A DNA stretch of 64,000 bases. It comes from Prauserella muralis (GTDB lineage: Bacteria > Actinomycetota > Actinomycetes > Mycobacteriales > Pseudonocardiaceae). The position numbers and the translations under genes were made by a program. Below, piece after piece: positions 34,749 through 43,204 of the stretch. The notes below the pieces were generated by a model, which worked only from the letters and a program-made list of their open reading frames with translations, was not told where the DNA came from and did no database searches. The stretch lies in the NCBI RefSeq assembly GCF_003202285.1, contig NZ_MASW01000005.1, positions 62,001-126,000 of the forward strand, read 5' to 3'. How positions within the stretch are numbered: the stretch's first letter is position 1; every line of letters starts with the position of its first letter.

Positions 34749-35936
34749 ATGACTCCGACCCTCAGGCTGGGCACCATCGCGGGCGTGCGCGTGGGCATGC
34801 ACTGGAGCGTGCTCGGCATCCTCATCGTGCTCGTCGTGGGCCTGGGTTACGCCAGCTGGCCCCGGGTCCTTCCCGGCTACCCCGCCTACGCCTACGCCGT
34901 CGCCGCCCTCGTGGCGGCGGTGCTGTTCCTGGCGTCGCTGCTGGCGCACGAGCTGGCCCACGCGGTCGTCGCGCGGCGCAACGGCATCGGCGTGGAGGGC
35001 ATCACGCTGTGGCTGCTCGGCGGCGTGGCGCGGCTGCGCGGTGAGACCCGCTCGCCGGGGGCGGATCTGCGGATCGCCGGGGTCGGCCCCCTGATGAGCG
35101 TGCTGGTGGGCGCCGGATTCGGCCTCGTCGCCTGGTTGTGCGCCACCGTCGACGCGCCGTCGCTGGTGTCCATCGTCCCCGCCTACCTCGCGGTGATCAA
35201 CGGCGTGCTCGCGGCTTTCAACCTGATTCCGGCCGCACCGCTGGACGGCGGCCGGATCCTGCGGGCAGCGCTGTGGGCGTGGCGCGGCGACCGCACCAGG
35301 GCCGCGGTGTGGTCGGCGCGCGCGGGCCGCGGCCTCGGCCTGGCCCTGGTGTTCCTCGGTGCGTGGCGGCTGCTGTTCGACGGCGCGGGCAACGGCCTGT
35401 GGTGGATCCTCATCGGCCTGTTCATCGCGAGCATGGCCGGCGCCGAGGAACGCCAGGCCGAACTCGGCTCCGCACTCGCCGGCGTCCGCGTCCGCGACGT
35501 CATGACGCCCGGCCCCGACACCGCCGACGGCGACGCCACCGTGTCGGCGTTCCTGCACGACGTGGCGCTGGTCCGCAGGCATTCGGCCTTTCCGCTGCTC
35601 GACGAGCACGGCAGGCTCCAGGGTCTCATCACGCTGAACCGGCTCAAGTCGGTGCCCGCGGAGTGGCGCGACACCACCCGGCTCGCCGACGTGGCGTGCC
35701 CGCCTGTGGACGTGCCGCTCGCCGAGCCGGACGAGCCGCTGTCGGACCTGCTGCAACGGCTCGGCGGCTGCACCGACGGCAGGGCACTGGTCTTCTCGGA
35801 CGGTGAGCTGGCAGGCATCGTCTCGCCGAGCGACATCAGCCGCATGGTGACGCTGCGCGGCATCGGCGCGGGCCGGCAGGGCACCGGCGCCGACCTGACG
35901 GGTGAGCCCTACGTTCCGCCCGGCAGGCGGATGTGA
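34749..35936 (+). CDS. Site-2 protease family (M50) membrane metalloprotease with CBS domains
   Basis: A 395-residue integral membrane protease. The zinc motif is H67-E68-x2-H71 (AHELAHAVVARR) and the third ligand is in NLIPAAPLDGGRIL. About six helices in residues 15-235 are followed by two CBS motifs (about 245-370; VRVRDVMTPGPDT and ELAGIVSPSDISRMV). Rv1-type S2P-CBS proteins cleave membrane substrates and sense nucleotides through CBS. Starts 34 bases after the lipoprotein gene, probably co-transcribed. Confidence 0.92.
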   Translation: MTPTLRLGTIAGVRVGMHWSVLGILIVLVVGLGYASWPRVLPGYPAYAYAVAALVAAVLFLASLLAHELAHAVVARRNGIGVEGITLWLLGGVARLRGETRSPGADLRIAGVGPLMSVLVGAGFGLVAWLCATVDAPSLVSIVPAYLAVINGVLAAFNLIPAAPLDGGRILRAALWAWRGDRTRAAVWSARAGRGLGLALVFLGAWRLLFDGAGNGLWWILIGLFIASMAGAEERQAELGSALAGVRVRDVMTPGPDTADGDATVSAFLHDVALVRRHSAFPLLDEHGRLQGLITLNRLKSVPAEWRDTTRLADVACPPVDVPLAEPDEPLSDLLQRLGGCTDGRALVFSDGELAGIVSPSDISRMVTLRGIGAGRQGTGADLTGEPYVPPGRRM

Positions 35937-35958
35937 GCAACGGGCGGGACACCGCCGC

Positions 35959-36999
35959 TCACCGGGCCGGGTCGATCACCGTCATGCCCACGGGCGAGGC
36001 GCCGTCCAGCGCGGCGAGCGCCGGGCCGGCGTCGGCGAGCCCGATCACGTCGCCGAGCAGCCGCTCCGGCCGCAGCGTGCCGTCGGAGATCAGCGCCAGC
36101 ATGGCGGGGTACTCGCTGGCGGCCATCCCGTGGGAGCCGTAGAGCTGCAGTTCCCACGCCACCACCAGGTCCATCGGCAGCGGTGGGGTGGCCGCCTCGC
36201 CGAGCAGCAGCCCCACCTGGACGTGCCTGCCGCGCCTGCGCAGGCAGCGCACCGACGACACGGCCGTGGCCGCCGACCCCAGCGCGTCGAGCGACACGGC
36301 CGCGCCACCCCCGGTGAGCTCGCGGATCGTCGCCGCCGGGTCGGGGTCCGCCGCGGCGTCGACGACGGCTTCCGCGCCGAGGTCACGGGCCAGCCGCAGC
36401 GCCGAGGTCGCGACGTCGACGGCCGCCACCCGGGCACCGAGCGCGGCGCCGATCAGCACCGCGGACAGGCCCACCCCTCCGCAGCCGTGCACCGCGAGCC
36501 ACTGGCCGCGGGTGAGCCGGCCGTGCGCGGTCAGCGCACGGAACGCGGTCGCGAAGCGGCAGCCCAGCGACGCCGCCGTCACGAAGTCCACCGAGTCCGG
36601 CAGCGCGACGAGGTTCGTGTCCGCGGCGTGGATCGCGACCCGCTCGGCGAACGAGCCCGGCCCGGTGAAGCCCGGCTGCGTCTGGTATGGACAGACCTGG
36701 GCCTCGCCCGCGTGACAGTGCTCGCATCGGCCGCAACCGCAGACGAACGGCACGGTCACGCGGTCACCGGGCCGCCACCGGGTGACCTCGGGTCCCGTCC
36801 GCGCGACGGTGCCGGCGAGCTCGTGGCCGGGAACATGCGGCAGCGGCACCGGATCGTGCCCCCTCCACGCATGCCAGTCGGACCGGCACAGCCCGGTCGC
36901 GCCGACGGTGAGCACCACACCATCGGCCGGGCACACGGGCTCCGGCACGTCGGCCAGTTCGGGAACGACCCCGTGGTCGGGGTAGACGACCGCCCTCAC
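35959..36999 (-). CDS. Zinc-dependent alcohol dehydrogenase (MDR family)
   Basis: A 346-residue medium-chain dehydrogenase. Catalytic zinc ligands are in TGLCRSDWHAW and GHELAGTV; the structural zinc is held by CGCGRCEHCHAGEAQVC; the NAD(P) motif is VHGCGGVGLSAV. Substrate unknown. GTG 36999 gives the usual VRAVVYP start. GTG 37032 is also possible because it overlaps the stop of the arabinosyltransferase gene (GTGA). The two genes are therefore likely in one transcript. Confidence 0.88.
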   Translation of the reverse strand: MRAVVYPDHGVVPELADVPEPVCPADGVVLTVGATGLCRSDWHAWRGHDPVPLPHVPGHELAGTVARTGPEVTRWRPGDRVTVPFVCGCGRCEHCHAGEAQVCPYQTQPGFTGPGSFAERVAIHAADTNLVALPDSVDFVTAASLGCRFATAFRALTAHGRLTRGQWLAVHGCGGVGLSAVLIGAALGARVAAVDVATSALRLARDLGAEAVVDAAADPDPAATIRELTGGGAAVSLDALGSAATAVSSVRCLRRRGRHVQVGLLLGEAATPPLPMDLVVAWELQLYGSHGMAASEYPAMLALISDGTLRPERLLGDVIGLADAGPALAALDGASPVGMTVIDPAR

Positions 37000-37028
37000 C
37001 CGCACGGATTCTGCCAGGCCCGCTCCGC

Positions 37029-40000
37029 TCACTCGGTGAACGGGTAGGCGCCCTGCCCGTCGGCGCCGCCGATGCGCACGCGTTGCCGGCGCACGTCGTA
37101 GGCGTCCGTCTCGTACCGGTACTGCGGCACGTAGACGTGGCCCCAGGTGTGTCCGGGCGCGCCCGCCAGCCTGCTTGGCACCTCCAACAGGCGGGCGCTC
37201 GCGCGCACTCCGGCGAATACGCCGCCGTCGTCGGCGTGGAACGCCGAGGCCATGGGCCCCTCGGCGGGCGAAAGGACGACCCTGGGGGCTCGCGCGGTGC
37301 CCTCCACCACCGGGTAGTCGTCGACACACGGGAACACGAAACCGATCATCTGGTCCACCAGTACCGGGCTGCGGGCCCGCAGAAACCGCGCGAGCGGGAC
37401 GATGTCACGCACGACCGGCGCACTCACCGCCAGCCAGCCCTGTGGATCGGTGCTGCGGTCCTCGGCGAGCACCCGCACCCGGTCCGCCCCCTCGGGAACC
37501 GCGCCGCGCTGCACCGTGAGGTTCCGCCAGGGCCGGAAGTCTCGCCAGTCCTCGTCCCGGCCGTGCCGGGGGTCGTCGTAGGGCAGCTGCGCGGGCGCCG
37601 GGTCGCGGATGGCCACGGTGCCGAGCGGCCTCACCGTCGATCCGGGGCCGTGCGACTGTCCGAACTCGACGGACACCGTGTTGCCCTGTTCCGGCCGGCC
37701 CGCCAGCCACAACGACAGCAGCTGTTCCGGTGCCAGCGCGGGCAGCGCGAACCATTCGGTGGCGAGTGAGCCCGTGGTGACGGGGCCGCCGCGCAGGCTG
37801 CCCCACACGTGCGGGGTGGCCGAGTGCGGCAGGGCCCGCGGACCCCGGCGGGGCTCCGCGGGCATGGGCCGGCCGGGTAGCCCGCCCCCGGCGACGAACC
37901 CGTCGAGCACGGGCCGCGCGGCAGGCGCCGCCACCGGGTGGAGAGTCCCTCCCGCGGCAAGCGGCAGCAGTTCGACATGGTCCTCGAGCCCGCACCGCGG
38001 GCCGTTGGTGAGCCGGTCCCAGTTGTCGCCGCCGACGGAGTAGCTCGCGGCCATGGCCGACGGCGCCGCGAGGAAACCGCCGAGCAGCACGGCGACCGAC
38101 GTCAGGGCGGCGAGCGTGAGCGCCGAGGCGGGCATCGCGGTCCAGCCCGGATTGCCCGCCGGGTGCCGGGTCCTCGCCCGCGATCTGACCACCAGGGGCC
38201 TCAGCGCCACGACCCCGCCCGCGGCGGCACCGGCCAGCAACCACAGCACCGGGTTGTCGAGCGGGAGGCCGCCGGGCCGCACCGGCGAGTCGGACCAGGG
38301 GACACCGTAGTCGGAGTGCGTGGGCCAGGCGTTGGGACCGACGAACGACAGGCCCGCGGCCAGCGCCACCAGGCCCAGCCCGGCGGGCCCGAGCACCCGG
38401 ACCGCCCTCCGGGCGCCGGCCAGTCCGCCCGCGCGCGCGAGCAGTACCACGGCGACGGCCAGCACCGGGGCGCTGAGCCCGGCGAGTGCGCCGAAGTGGT
38501 GTGACCACTTGGTGGGCGTGAGCCACATCGCGGCGAATCCCGCGGTGAGGGCGCCGAGCAGCAACCCGGCGCCGGGCAGCCCGGCGGCGCGGTGGGTGCG
38601 GCGCAGGATGCCGGCCGCGAGCAGCAGCATCGCCACGACGGTCAGCAGCACGGCCAGCCGCTTGCCCGCGGCGCCGAACGTCGTCGTGCCGAGCAGGCCC
38701 TCGTAGCGCTGGATCTCCTCGTACCAGCCGAGGCTCGGACCCAGCTCGTCGCGGATCTCCGTGGCGCGGAACACGGCGCCGGCGGTCGAGTCGGCGAACA
38801 ACGCGACCAGCCCCACCGAGCCGACCCCGAGCAGCATCGCCGCCCGCGCGGCGATCGCCCACCACGGCGCTCGCGGGCTGCCGGCGACGGTCCGCACGAC
38901 CTTGGGTGCGAACAGCGCCACGGTGCACAGCACGACGACACCGCTGGGGGTGACGGCGATGGTCGACCCGGCGGCCAGTGCGGCCAGCCCGAGCCAGCCG
39001 AACGGCGCGGTGCTGTCCGGCCGGGTGGCCTTGAGCAGCGCCGCGAACGTGGCGGCGTAGCCGAGGGCGACGAATGCCTCGGGCCGCACGCCCAGGTTGA
39101 ACGGCAGCCAGCAGGCCAGGAAGAACACGGCGGTGAGCAGGTGCAGCCCCAGCGGTCTGCGGGATCGGCACAGCGGGTGCACGATGCCCCTGCTGACGAC
39201 GAGCCAGGTGAGCAGGCCCGCGGCGACGCTCGGCAGGCGCAGCACCACCGGCTGCAGACTGAGCTCGGAGACCTGCCTGACTACCTGGTGCACCAGGGTG
39301 AACAGTTCGGAGGCGTCGAACCAGCGGTAGTAGTTGGTCATGTCGTCGCCGTTGCGGGCGATCAGCGCGGCCCAGCCGTCGTCGTCGGCGACGGGGCCGA
39401 TCACCGCCCAGCAGGCGAGCACTCCGGCCAGGCCGAGGTCGGCGAGCAGCAGCCCGGGCCGGACGCGTGGCGCCGGCACGCGCGTGGGCGGCGAGGCCGC
39501 CACGAGCAGCACCAGGCTGCAGGCGAGCAGGATGAGCGCGGCATGCACGAGGCTCGATTTGAGGTCGGTCGGGGAGGTGTCGAACCACGCGAAGGCCCGC
39601 GCCGTGACCTGGAGCCCTGCGGCCTGTTCCGGCGGCAGGTCCGTGTCGAGGACGAAGATCTCCGGTGCCGCGACCCCGGGCAGCCGTATCGGCGGGCGGT
39701 CGCCGAGCACCATGGTGGTCTGGTGGGCGTCGGCGTCGATCACCAGGTCGCACCGCGCGGCGGACGGTGGGGGCAGCGGCACCTGCCGCTCACCGAGCAC
39801 CACCTGCAGCGCGCCTCGCTGCGCGGCGACGATCAGCCCGGGCCGGTCGAGCCCGGGCGGGGTCGTGGCGAGGATCGTGCTCCGCTCCGCGCCGGGGGCG
39901 AGCGCGGCCCGCAGGCCGGCGCAGGGCACGGTGGCGTGGAACGAGACCGGGCGGTACGGCGTGAGGAACGCGGTGGTCGGCGTGGCCGGCTCACCGGCGG

Positions 40001-40184
40001 CGGGCCAGTGCACGGTGGTGCGGTCGTTCCATACCGGAGCGAAGGGAAGTACTGCCGCGAGCACGAGCCCGGCCAGCCCCGTCACCAGCCCGAGTGCGTG
40101 GGCCGTCCGGGCGATCGACGCCCTGGGGCGCGACGTCGCGGGCCTGGCCGGAGCCTGCCGGGTCCGTTCGGCGTGGATCGTCAC
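37029..40184 (-). CDS. EmbC-type arabinosyltransferase
   Basis: A 1051-residue GT-C membrane glycosyltransferase. After an N-terminal helix, a periplasmic carbohydrate-binding-like region (about 50-220) precedes the catalytic membrane part: VADDDGWAALIARNGDDMTNYYRWF carries the acidic loop motif equivalent to NDDGY of EmbA/B/C, then about 10-12 helices; the C-terminal 400 residues form an extracellular lectin-like domain. It uses decaprenylphosphoryl-arabinose to build arabinogalactan. GTG 40184 has GGAG 6 bases upstream; ATG 40235 is an alternative. No embA or embB neighbour. Confidence 0.9.
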   Translation of the reverse strand: MTIHAERTRQAPARPATSRPRASIARTAHALGLVTGLAGLVLAAVLPFAPVWNDRTTVHWPAAGEPATPTTAFLTPYRPVSFHATVPCAGLRAALAPGAERSTILATTPPGLDRPGLIVAAQRGALQVVLGERQVPLPPPSAARCDLVIDADAHQTTMVLGDRPPIRLPGVAAPEIFVLDTDLPPEQAAGLQVTARAFAWFDTSPTDLKSSLVHAALILLACSLVLLVAASPPTRVPAPRVRPGLLLADLGLAGVLACWAVIGPVADDDGWAALIARNGDDMTNYYRWFDASELFTLVHQVVRQVSELSLQPVVLRLPSVAAGLLTWLVVSRGIVHPLCRSRRPLGLHLLTAVFFLACWLPFNLGVRPEAFVALGYAATFAALLKATRPDSTAPFGWLGLAALAAGSTIAVTPSGVVVLCTVALFAPKVVRTVAGSPRAPWWAIAARAAMLLGVGSVGLVALFADSTAGAVFRATEIRDELGPSLGWYEEIQRYEGLLGTTTFGAAGKRLAVLLTVVAMLLLAAGILRRTHRAAGLPGAGLLLGALTAGFAAMWLTPTKWSHHFGALAGLSAPVLAVAVVLLARAGGLAGARRAVRVLGPAGLGLVALAAGLSFVGPNAWPTHSDYGVPWSDSPVRPGGLPLDNPVLWLLAGAAAGGVVALRPLVVRSRARTRHPAGNPGWTAMPASALTLAALTSVAVLLGGFLAAPSAMAASYSVGGDNWDRLTNGPRCGLEDHVELLPLAAGGTLHPVAAPAARPVLDGFVAGGGLPGRPMPAEPRRGPRALPHSATPHVWGSLRGGPVTTGSLATEWFALPALAPEQLLSLWLAGRPEQGNTVSVEFGQSHGPGSTVRPLGTVAIRDPAPAQLPYDDPRHGRDEDWRDFRPWRNLTVQRGAVPEGADRVRVLAEDRSTDPQGWLAVSAPVVRDIVPLARFLRARSPVLVDQMIGFVFPCVDDYPVVEGTARAPRVVLSPAEGPMASAFHADDGGVFAGVRASARLLEVPSRLAGAPGHTWGHVYVPQYRYETDAYDVRRQRVRIGGADGQGAYPFTE

Positions 40185-40359
40185 CGCACGGCTCCGTGCG
40201 TGGTGCGACGAATGAGTGCCACCCCCTCGGACCATGGACTGCGGGCGAGCCTGCCCGGATGCTGCGCTTCGGGCGGCGTTCGCCTGCTGTGTCGTGGCCG
40301 GAGACGGCGGTGTTAGCGGGGGAGACCGTACTGTGACGCCTCCCGGGCGGAGCCGGGGC

Positions 40360-40866
40360 TCAGCCCGCGCGGCGGTGCGGCGGGTAGGTCAGGGCGAAGT
40401 CGAGCGGCACGCGGCCCGCCGAGCGGATGCAGGTGAGCACGGCGGCGAGACTGGGCAGCCAGCGCTGGTGGGTGTCCGGCTCCACGATCCAGTGCGACAG
40501 GTCGTCGGGCCTGCGCTCGTCGGGCAGCGGGATGGTGGTGCCCGCCGTGAGCACGCGGACGCCGTCGGGCAGCGGCTGCAGGTCGAACGCGGGCGCGTCC
40601 GCCTCGACGAGCAGCAGCACGACGGAGCCGCGCCGGGTCGGCACGCTCAGCGCCGGCCCGGCGCAGCCCTGCCGGGACAGGCTGTAGAGCACCTGGTCCG
40701 ACAGCGACCTCGGCACGAGCACGGCGCCGATCCCGGAGCCGGTGACCAGCACGGGCGCGCCGCCCTGCCAGCGCACCGGCCAGCCGAAGAGGCCGCGGTA
40801 GTCCGGCGTGCTGCACTCGTCCAGGCGTGCGGTGGGCTCGGGCATCAGGCTCTGTTCGGCGCGCAT
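40360..40866 (-). CDS. Small protein resembling actinobacterial Prim-Pol-like proteins
   Basis: A 168-residue protein. The pattern GWPVRWQGGAPVLVTGSGIG, then GPALSVPTRRGSVVLLLVE and a final SHWIVEPDTHQRWLPSLAAVL resembles the short bifunctional DNA primase/polymerase-like proteins of streptomycetes; catalytic residues are not evident, so it is probably not a polymerase. ATG 40866 follows AAGGGAA. It is divergent from the TetR gene, with the TetR palindrome between them. Confidence 0.6.
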   Translation of the reverse strand: MRAEQSLMPEPTARLDECSTPDYRGLFGWPVRWQGGAPVLVTGSGIGAVLVPRSLSDQVLYSLSRQGCAGPALSVPTRRGSVVLLLVEADAPAFDLQPLPDGVRVLTAGTTIPLPDERRPDDLSHWIVEPDTHQRWLPSLAAVLTCIRSAGRVPLDFALTYPPHRRAG

Positions 40867-40931
40867 GACGGTTCCCTTCAAGCCCATCGCGGGCCACGTG
40901 GCGGCACTGCGTTGTCCGTACCCGCGGTACT

Positions 40932-40954
40932 CTAATGGCACTGCGTGCCGTTAG
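40932..40954. promoter_or_regulatory. TetR operator candidate in divergent promoter
   Basis: CTAATGGCAC-TGC-GTGCCGTTAG is a near-perfect inverted repeat (one mismatch) between the divergent Prim-Pol-like and TetR genes, 25 bases before the TetR start. The same half-site recurs after the TetR gene. Confidence 0.75.
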
Positions 40955-40979
40955 CAAGATGTCCTGTTAGGTTCTGCCC

Positions 40980-41747
40980 ATGCCCGACGAGCCTTCCCGA
41001 TCGCCCCGGCCCCGCGCGGGCCGGACCACCGCAGGCAGGCGCAAGCTGCGCCACGCCCTCACCGTGGCGGCGATCGAGAAGTTCCTCGAGCAGGGCTACG
41101 AGGCCACGACCGTGGACGAGATCGCCTCGGCGGCCGGGGTCGGCAGGCGGACCTTCTTCCGGTACTTCCGGTCGAAGGAGGACGCGATCTTTCCCAACCA
41201 CGAGGAGGTGCTGCGCGACATCGAGCGGCTGTTCGCCGCGGCCGATCCCGCGCGCAACCCCGTGGAGGTCGCGTGCGCGGCCGTGGGGCTGGTGCTCGAC
41301 TTCTACCTGGCCGACCCGGAGGTCTCGGTGAAGCGGTACGCGCTGACGAGAACCGTGCCGTCGTTGCGGGACAAGGAGGTCGCCAGCGTCGACCGCTACC
41401 AGCGCGTGCTGGCCGCCTACCTGCGGGCGCGGTTCGAGGCCGACGGCGACCCCATAGCCGACCTGCGCGGCTCCGTGGCCGCGGCGGCGGTGGCGGCAGC
41501 GCACAACCATGTGCTGCGCCGCTGGCTGCGCAGCGGCGGCACCGACGACGTGCACGCGCACGCCAGGGAGGCGTTCCGGCTCGTCACCGACGCCTTCTCC
41601 GAGCCGGAACGGCAGGCCGAGCGCGGCGAGCAGCCTGCGGACCAGACGGTGGTCGCCGTGCTGACCACCACCACGCCACTGCCGGACGTGGTGAGCAGGC
41701 TCAGCGCCGCCCTGCGCGGCACGGGCGCCGAGCAGGGCGCACCATGA
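40980..41747 (+). CDS. TetR-family transcriptional regulator
   Basis: A 255-residue regulator. Residues about 25-75 form the TetR helix-turn-helix (VAAIEKFLEQGYEATTVDEI, then AGVGRRTFFRYFRSKED). The C-terminal ligand domain is unassigned; its last 45 residues are a Gln/Ala/Thr extension. It is flanked by two copies of the palindrome TAAyGGCAC-N3-GTGCCGTTA, one in its own promoter and one just past its stop, suggesting autorepression. Ligand and further targets are unknown. Confidence 0.9.
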   Translation: MPDEPSRSPRPRAGRTTAGRRKLRHALTVAAIEKFLEQGYEATTVDEIASAAGVGRRTFFRYFRSKEDAIFPNHEEVLRDIERLFAAADPARNPVEVACAAVGLVLDFYLADPEVSVKRYALTRTVPSLRDKEVASVDRYQRVLAAYLRARFEADGDPIADLRGSVAAAAVAAAHNHVLRRWLRSGGTDDVHAHAREAFRLVTDAFSEPERQAERGEQPADQTVVAVLTTTTPLPDVVSRLSAALRGTGAEQGAP

Positions 41748-41749
41748 CC

Positions 41750-41782
41750 GGCCCCTAACGGCACGGCGTGCCGTTAGGGGCC
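41750..41782. promoter_or_regulatory. Perfect 15+3+15 palindrome after TetR gene (operator copy and/or terminator)
   Basis: GGCCCCTAACGGCAC-GGC-GTGCCGTTAGGGGCC is a perfect inverted repeat starting 3 bases after the TetR stop, and contains the 23-base TetR operator CTAACGGCACGGCGTGCCGTTAG. It lies between convergent genes, so it can act as a transcription terminator, as a second TetR site, or both. Confidence 0.75.
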
Positions 41783-41802
41783 GTGGGGTGCGGGCCGGGC
41801 GG

Positions 41803-42366
41803 TCAGGTGGCGCGGCCGCTGAGCTTGTCACGCATCCGGTCGATCAGTCCCGCCCCGGGGGCCAGGATGCGGTTGGCCGGTGGCTTGTCCGGCGCCTGCG
41901 GGTGCGGCCGGGTCGGGGCGGTGCGCTTGGCGTCGATGATCTTCTCGCCCAGCTCCACCAGCTCGTCCTCGGAGCAGGCCTCCCGCAGCTTGGGCAGCAG
42001 GTCGTTCTCCTCGTCCTCGACGTGATGGCGGATCGACTCCATGAGCTTGCCGAGCAGCTCGTCGAACTTGGGGTCGGTCGCCTCCAGGTCCTCCAGCTGC
42101 TTCATGAGCAGCTCCGCCTCGGAGTGCTCCTCGATCTCGTGATCGGCGACCTCGTCGCCGTTCGGCAGCCGCTTGCGCGCGGCCGGGTACATGTACTGCT
42201 CCTCGGCCACGGAGTGCCGCACGAGCTCGGTGATGACGTGGTCGGTCAGCTCCCTGCGCCTGCGCGGGTCGACCGTCGTGTCCTCGAGTTCGGTGAACAC
42301 CTGCTCGACCTCACGGTGGTCGGCGATGATCACGTCGATCAGGTTCTGTCGCTGGGACGTCGTCAT
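41803..42366 (-). CDS. Hemerythrin HHE-domain protein
   Basis: A 187-residue protein. Residues 8-135 form the four-helix HHE cation-binding domain with iron ligands in IIADHREVEQVF, RHSVAEEQYMYP, HEIEEHSEAE and IRHHVEDEENDLLP. A basic, Pro-rich tail follows. Such proteins bind a di-iron centre and handle oxygen, NO or peroxide; several mycobacterial relatives affect peroxide and NO resistance. A SigF/SigB-type promoter (42412-42436) precedes the gene. Convergent with TetR. Confidence 0.9.
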   Translation of the reverse strand: MTTSQRQNLIDVIIADHREVEQVFTELEDTTVDPRRRRELTDHVITELVRHSVAEEQYMYPAARKRLPNGDEVADHEIEEHSEAELLMKQLEDLEATDPKFDELLGKLMESIRHHVEDEENDLLPKLREACSEDELVELGEKIIDAKRTAPTRPHPQAPDKPPANRILAPGAGLIDRMRDKLSGRAT

Positions 42367-42411
42367 GGCGTCTCCTCGGTGGCGGGTCGGCCAGTTCGGT
42401 ACGGCACCGGG

Positions 42412-42436
42412 ATACCCCCGGCCCCGGGGGCGAAAC
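42412..42436 (-). promoter_or_regulatory. SigF/SigB-type general-stress promoter of the hemerythrin gene
   Basis: Read on the minus strand: GTTT-N15-GGGTAT (42436 down to 42412), the actinobacterial SigF/SigB consensus, about 45 bases before ATG 42366. The spacer is itself a GC palindrome. Confidence 0.7.
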
Positions 42437-42494
42437 GGCCGTGATTCGCCCCGCGGTGCGGCGGGAATTCCTCGGAGTGAGCTGAGCTGACCCG

Positions 42495-42511
42495 GCACGT
42501 GCAGCACGTGC
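42495..42511. repeat. Tandem palindromic octamers upstream of SPW gene
   Basis: GCACGTGC-A-GCACGTGC: two identical 8-base palindromes separated by one base, 18 bases before the GTG of the SPW gene. The location suits a regulator site, but none is known to me. Confidence 0.4.
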
Positions 42512-42529
42512 GGTGAGGGAGGAGACATC

Positions 42530-43108
42530 GTGAGCCCGCGACACAGGACAAGCCACGACGAGCGGCCTGCCGCCGAGCAGCCGCAGGCGCCGATGGTGCC
42601 CGAGGAGCAGTACGGTCCGTGGAAGGGCATGCGGCCCCCGCACACCCACCCGTCGGCCGTGCCCGCCGACCGGTACCGCAGGCCCTCGCGCCAGGTGCCG
42701 TTCCGGGACGTGCTGGCCGGGTTCCCCAGCGCGCTGGTGTTCCTGGCCGGGGTGTGGCTGCTGGTATGCCCGTGGCTGATCGACCACCCGGTGGCCGCGG
42801 CCGGGTTCAGCCCGGCGTGGAACGACATCCTGACCGGCCTCGTGGTGGCCGGCCTCGGTGCGGTGCGTGCCGTGTCGCCGTTCCGCACCGCCTGGGCGGG
42901 CTGGCTCGCCGTGCTGGCGGGCGGCTGGCTGGTCGCCGCGCCGTTCGCGCTCGGCTTCGAGGAACCAGGACAGGTGGCAGGCGCGACCGGCAACGACATC
43001 GCCGCGGGCGGTTTCGTCGTCGCGCTCAGCCTCGCCGGCCTGGCGCTGGCGGCGTTCTGGCAACGGCGTGCGGCTCGGGAGACCGGAACGCGGAACTCGC
43101 GGGCCTGA
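42530..43108 (+). CDS. SPW-repeat membrane protein
   Basis: A 192-residue protein. A polar, Pro/His-rich N-terminal 65 residues precede four hydrophobic helices (about 70-90, 98-117, 121-138 and 150-175). The SPW signature appears as FSPAWNDILTGLVVAGLGAV after helix 1. Function unknown; in actinomycetes it often sits with stress genes, as here. GTG 42530 follows GGGAGGAG. Its last codons run into a 21-base tandem repeat. Confidence 0.85.
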   Translation: MSPRHRTSHDERPAAEQPQAPMVPEEQYGPWKGMRPPHTHPSAVPADRYRRPSRQVPFRDVLAGFPSALVFLAGVWLLVCPWLIDHPVAAAGFSPAWNDILTGLVVAGLGAVRAVSPFRTAWAGWLAVLAGGWLVAAPFALGFEEPGQVAGATGNDIAAGGFVVALSLAGLALAAFWQRRAARETGTRNSRA

Positions 43109-43157
43109 ACGCAGGACTCGCGGGCCTGAACGCAGGACTCGCGGGCCTGAACGCAGG
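43095..43157. repeat. Three exact 21-base tandem repeats at the end of the SPW gene
   Basis: The unit ACTCGCGGGCCTGAACGCAGG occurs three times in direct succession; a partial fourth copy leads into the hairpin. The first copy holds the SPW stop codon, so replication slippage has extended the 3' end without changing the protein. Confidence 0.9.
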
Positions 43158-43188
43158 ACTCGCGAGCCCCGGCCGGGCTCGCGAGTCC
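43156..43188. terminator. Hairpin terminator between convergent SPW and catalase genes
   Basis: GGACTCGCGAGCCC-CGGCC-GGGCTCGCGAGTCC, a 14-base perfect stem with a 5-base loop, directly after the tandem repeats and 17 bases before the catalase stop. Probably bidirectional. Confidence 0.75.
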
Positions 43189-43204
43189 CGCGACCGCCGC
43201 GTCG

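Noticed and set aside
42412-42436. CsoR-type operator at ATACCCCCGG...CCGGGGG
   Set aside because: It lacks the GGGGTA right half-site; the match to GTTT-N15-GGGTAT on the minus strand explains it better.
43095-43157. Tandem repeats as a CRISPR array
   Set aside because: Copies are directly adjacent without spacers and no cas genes are present.
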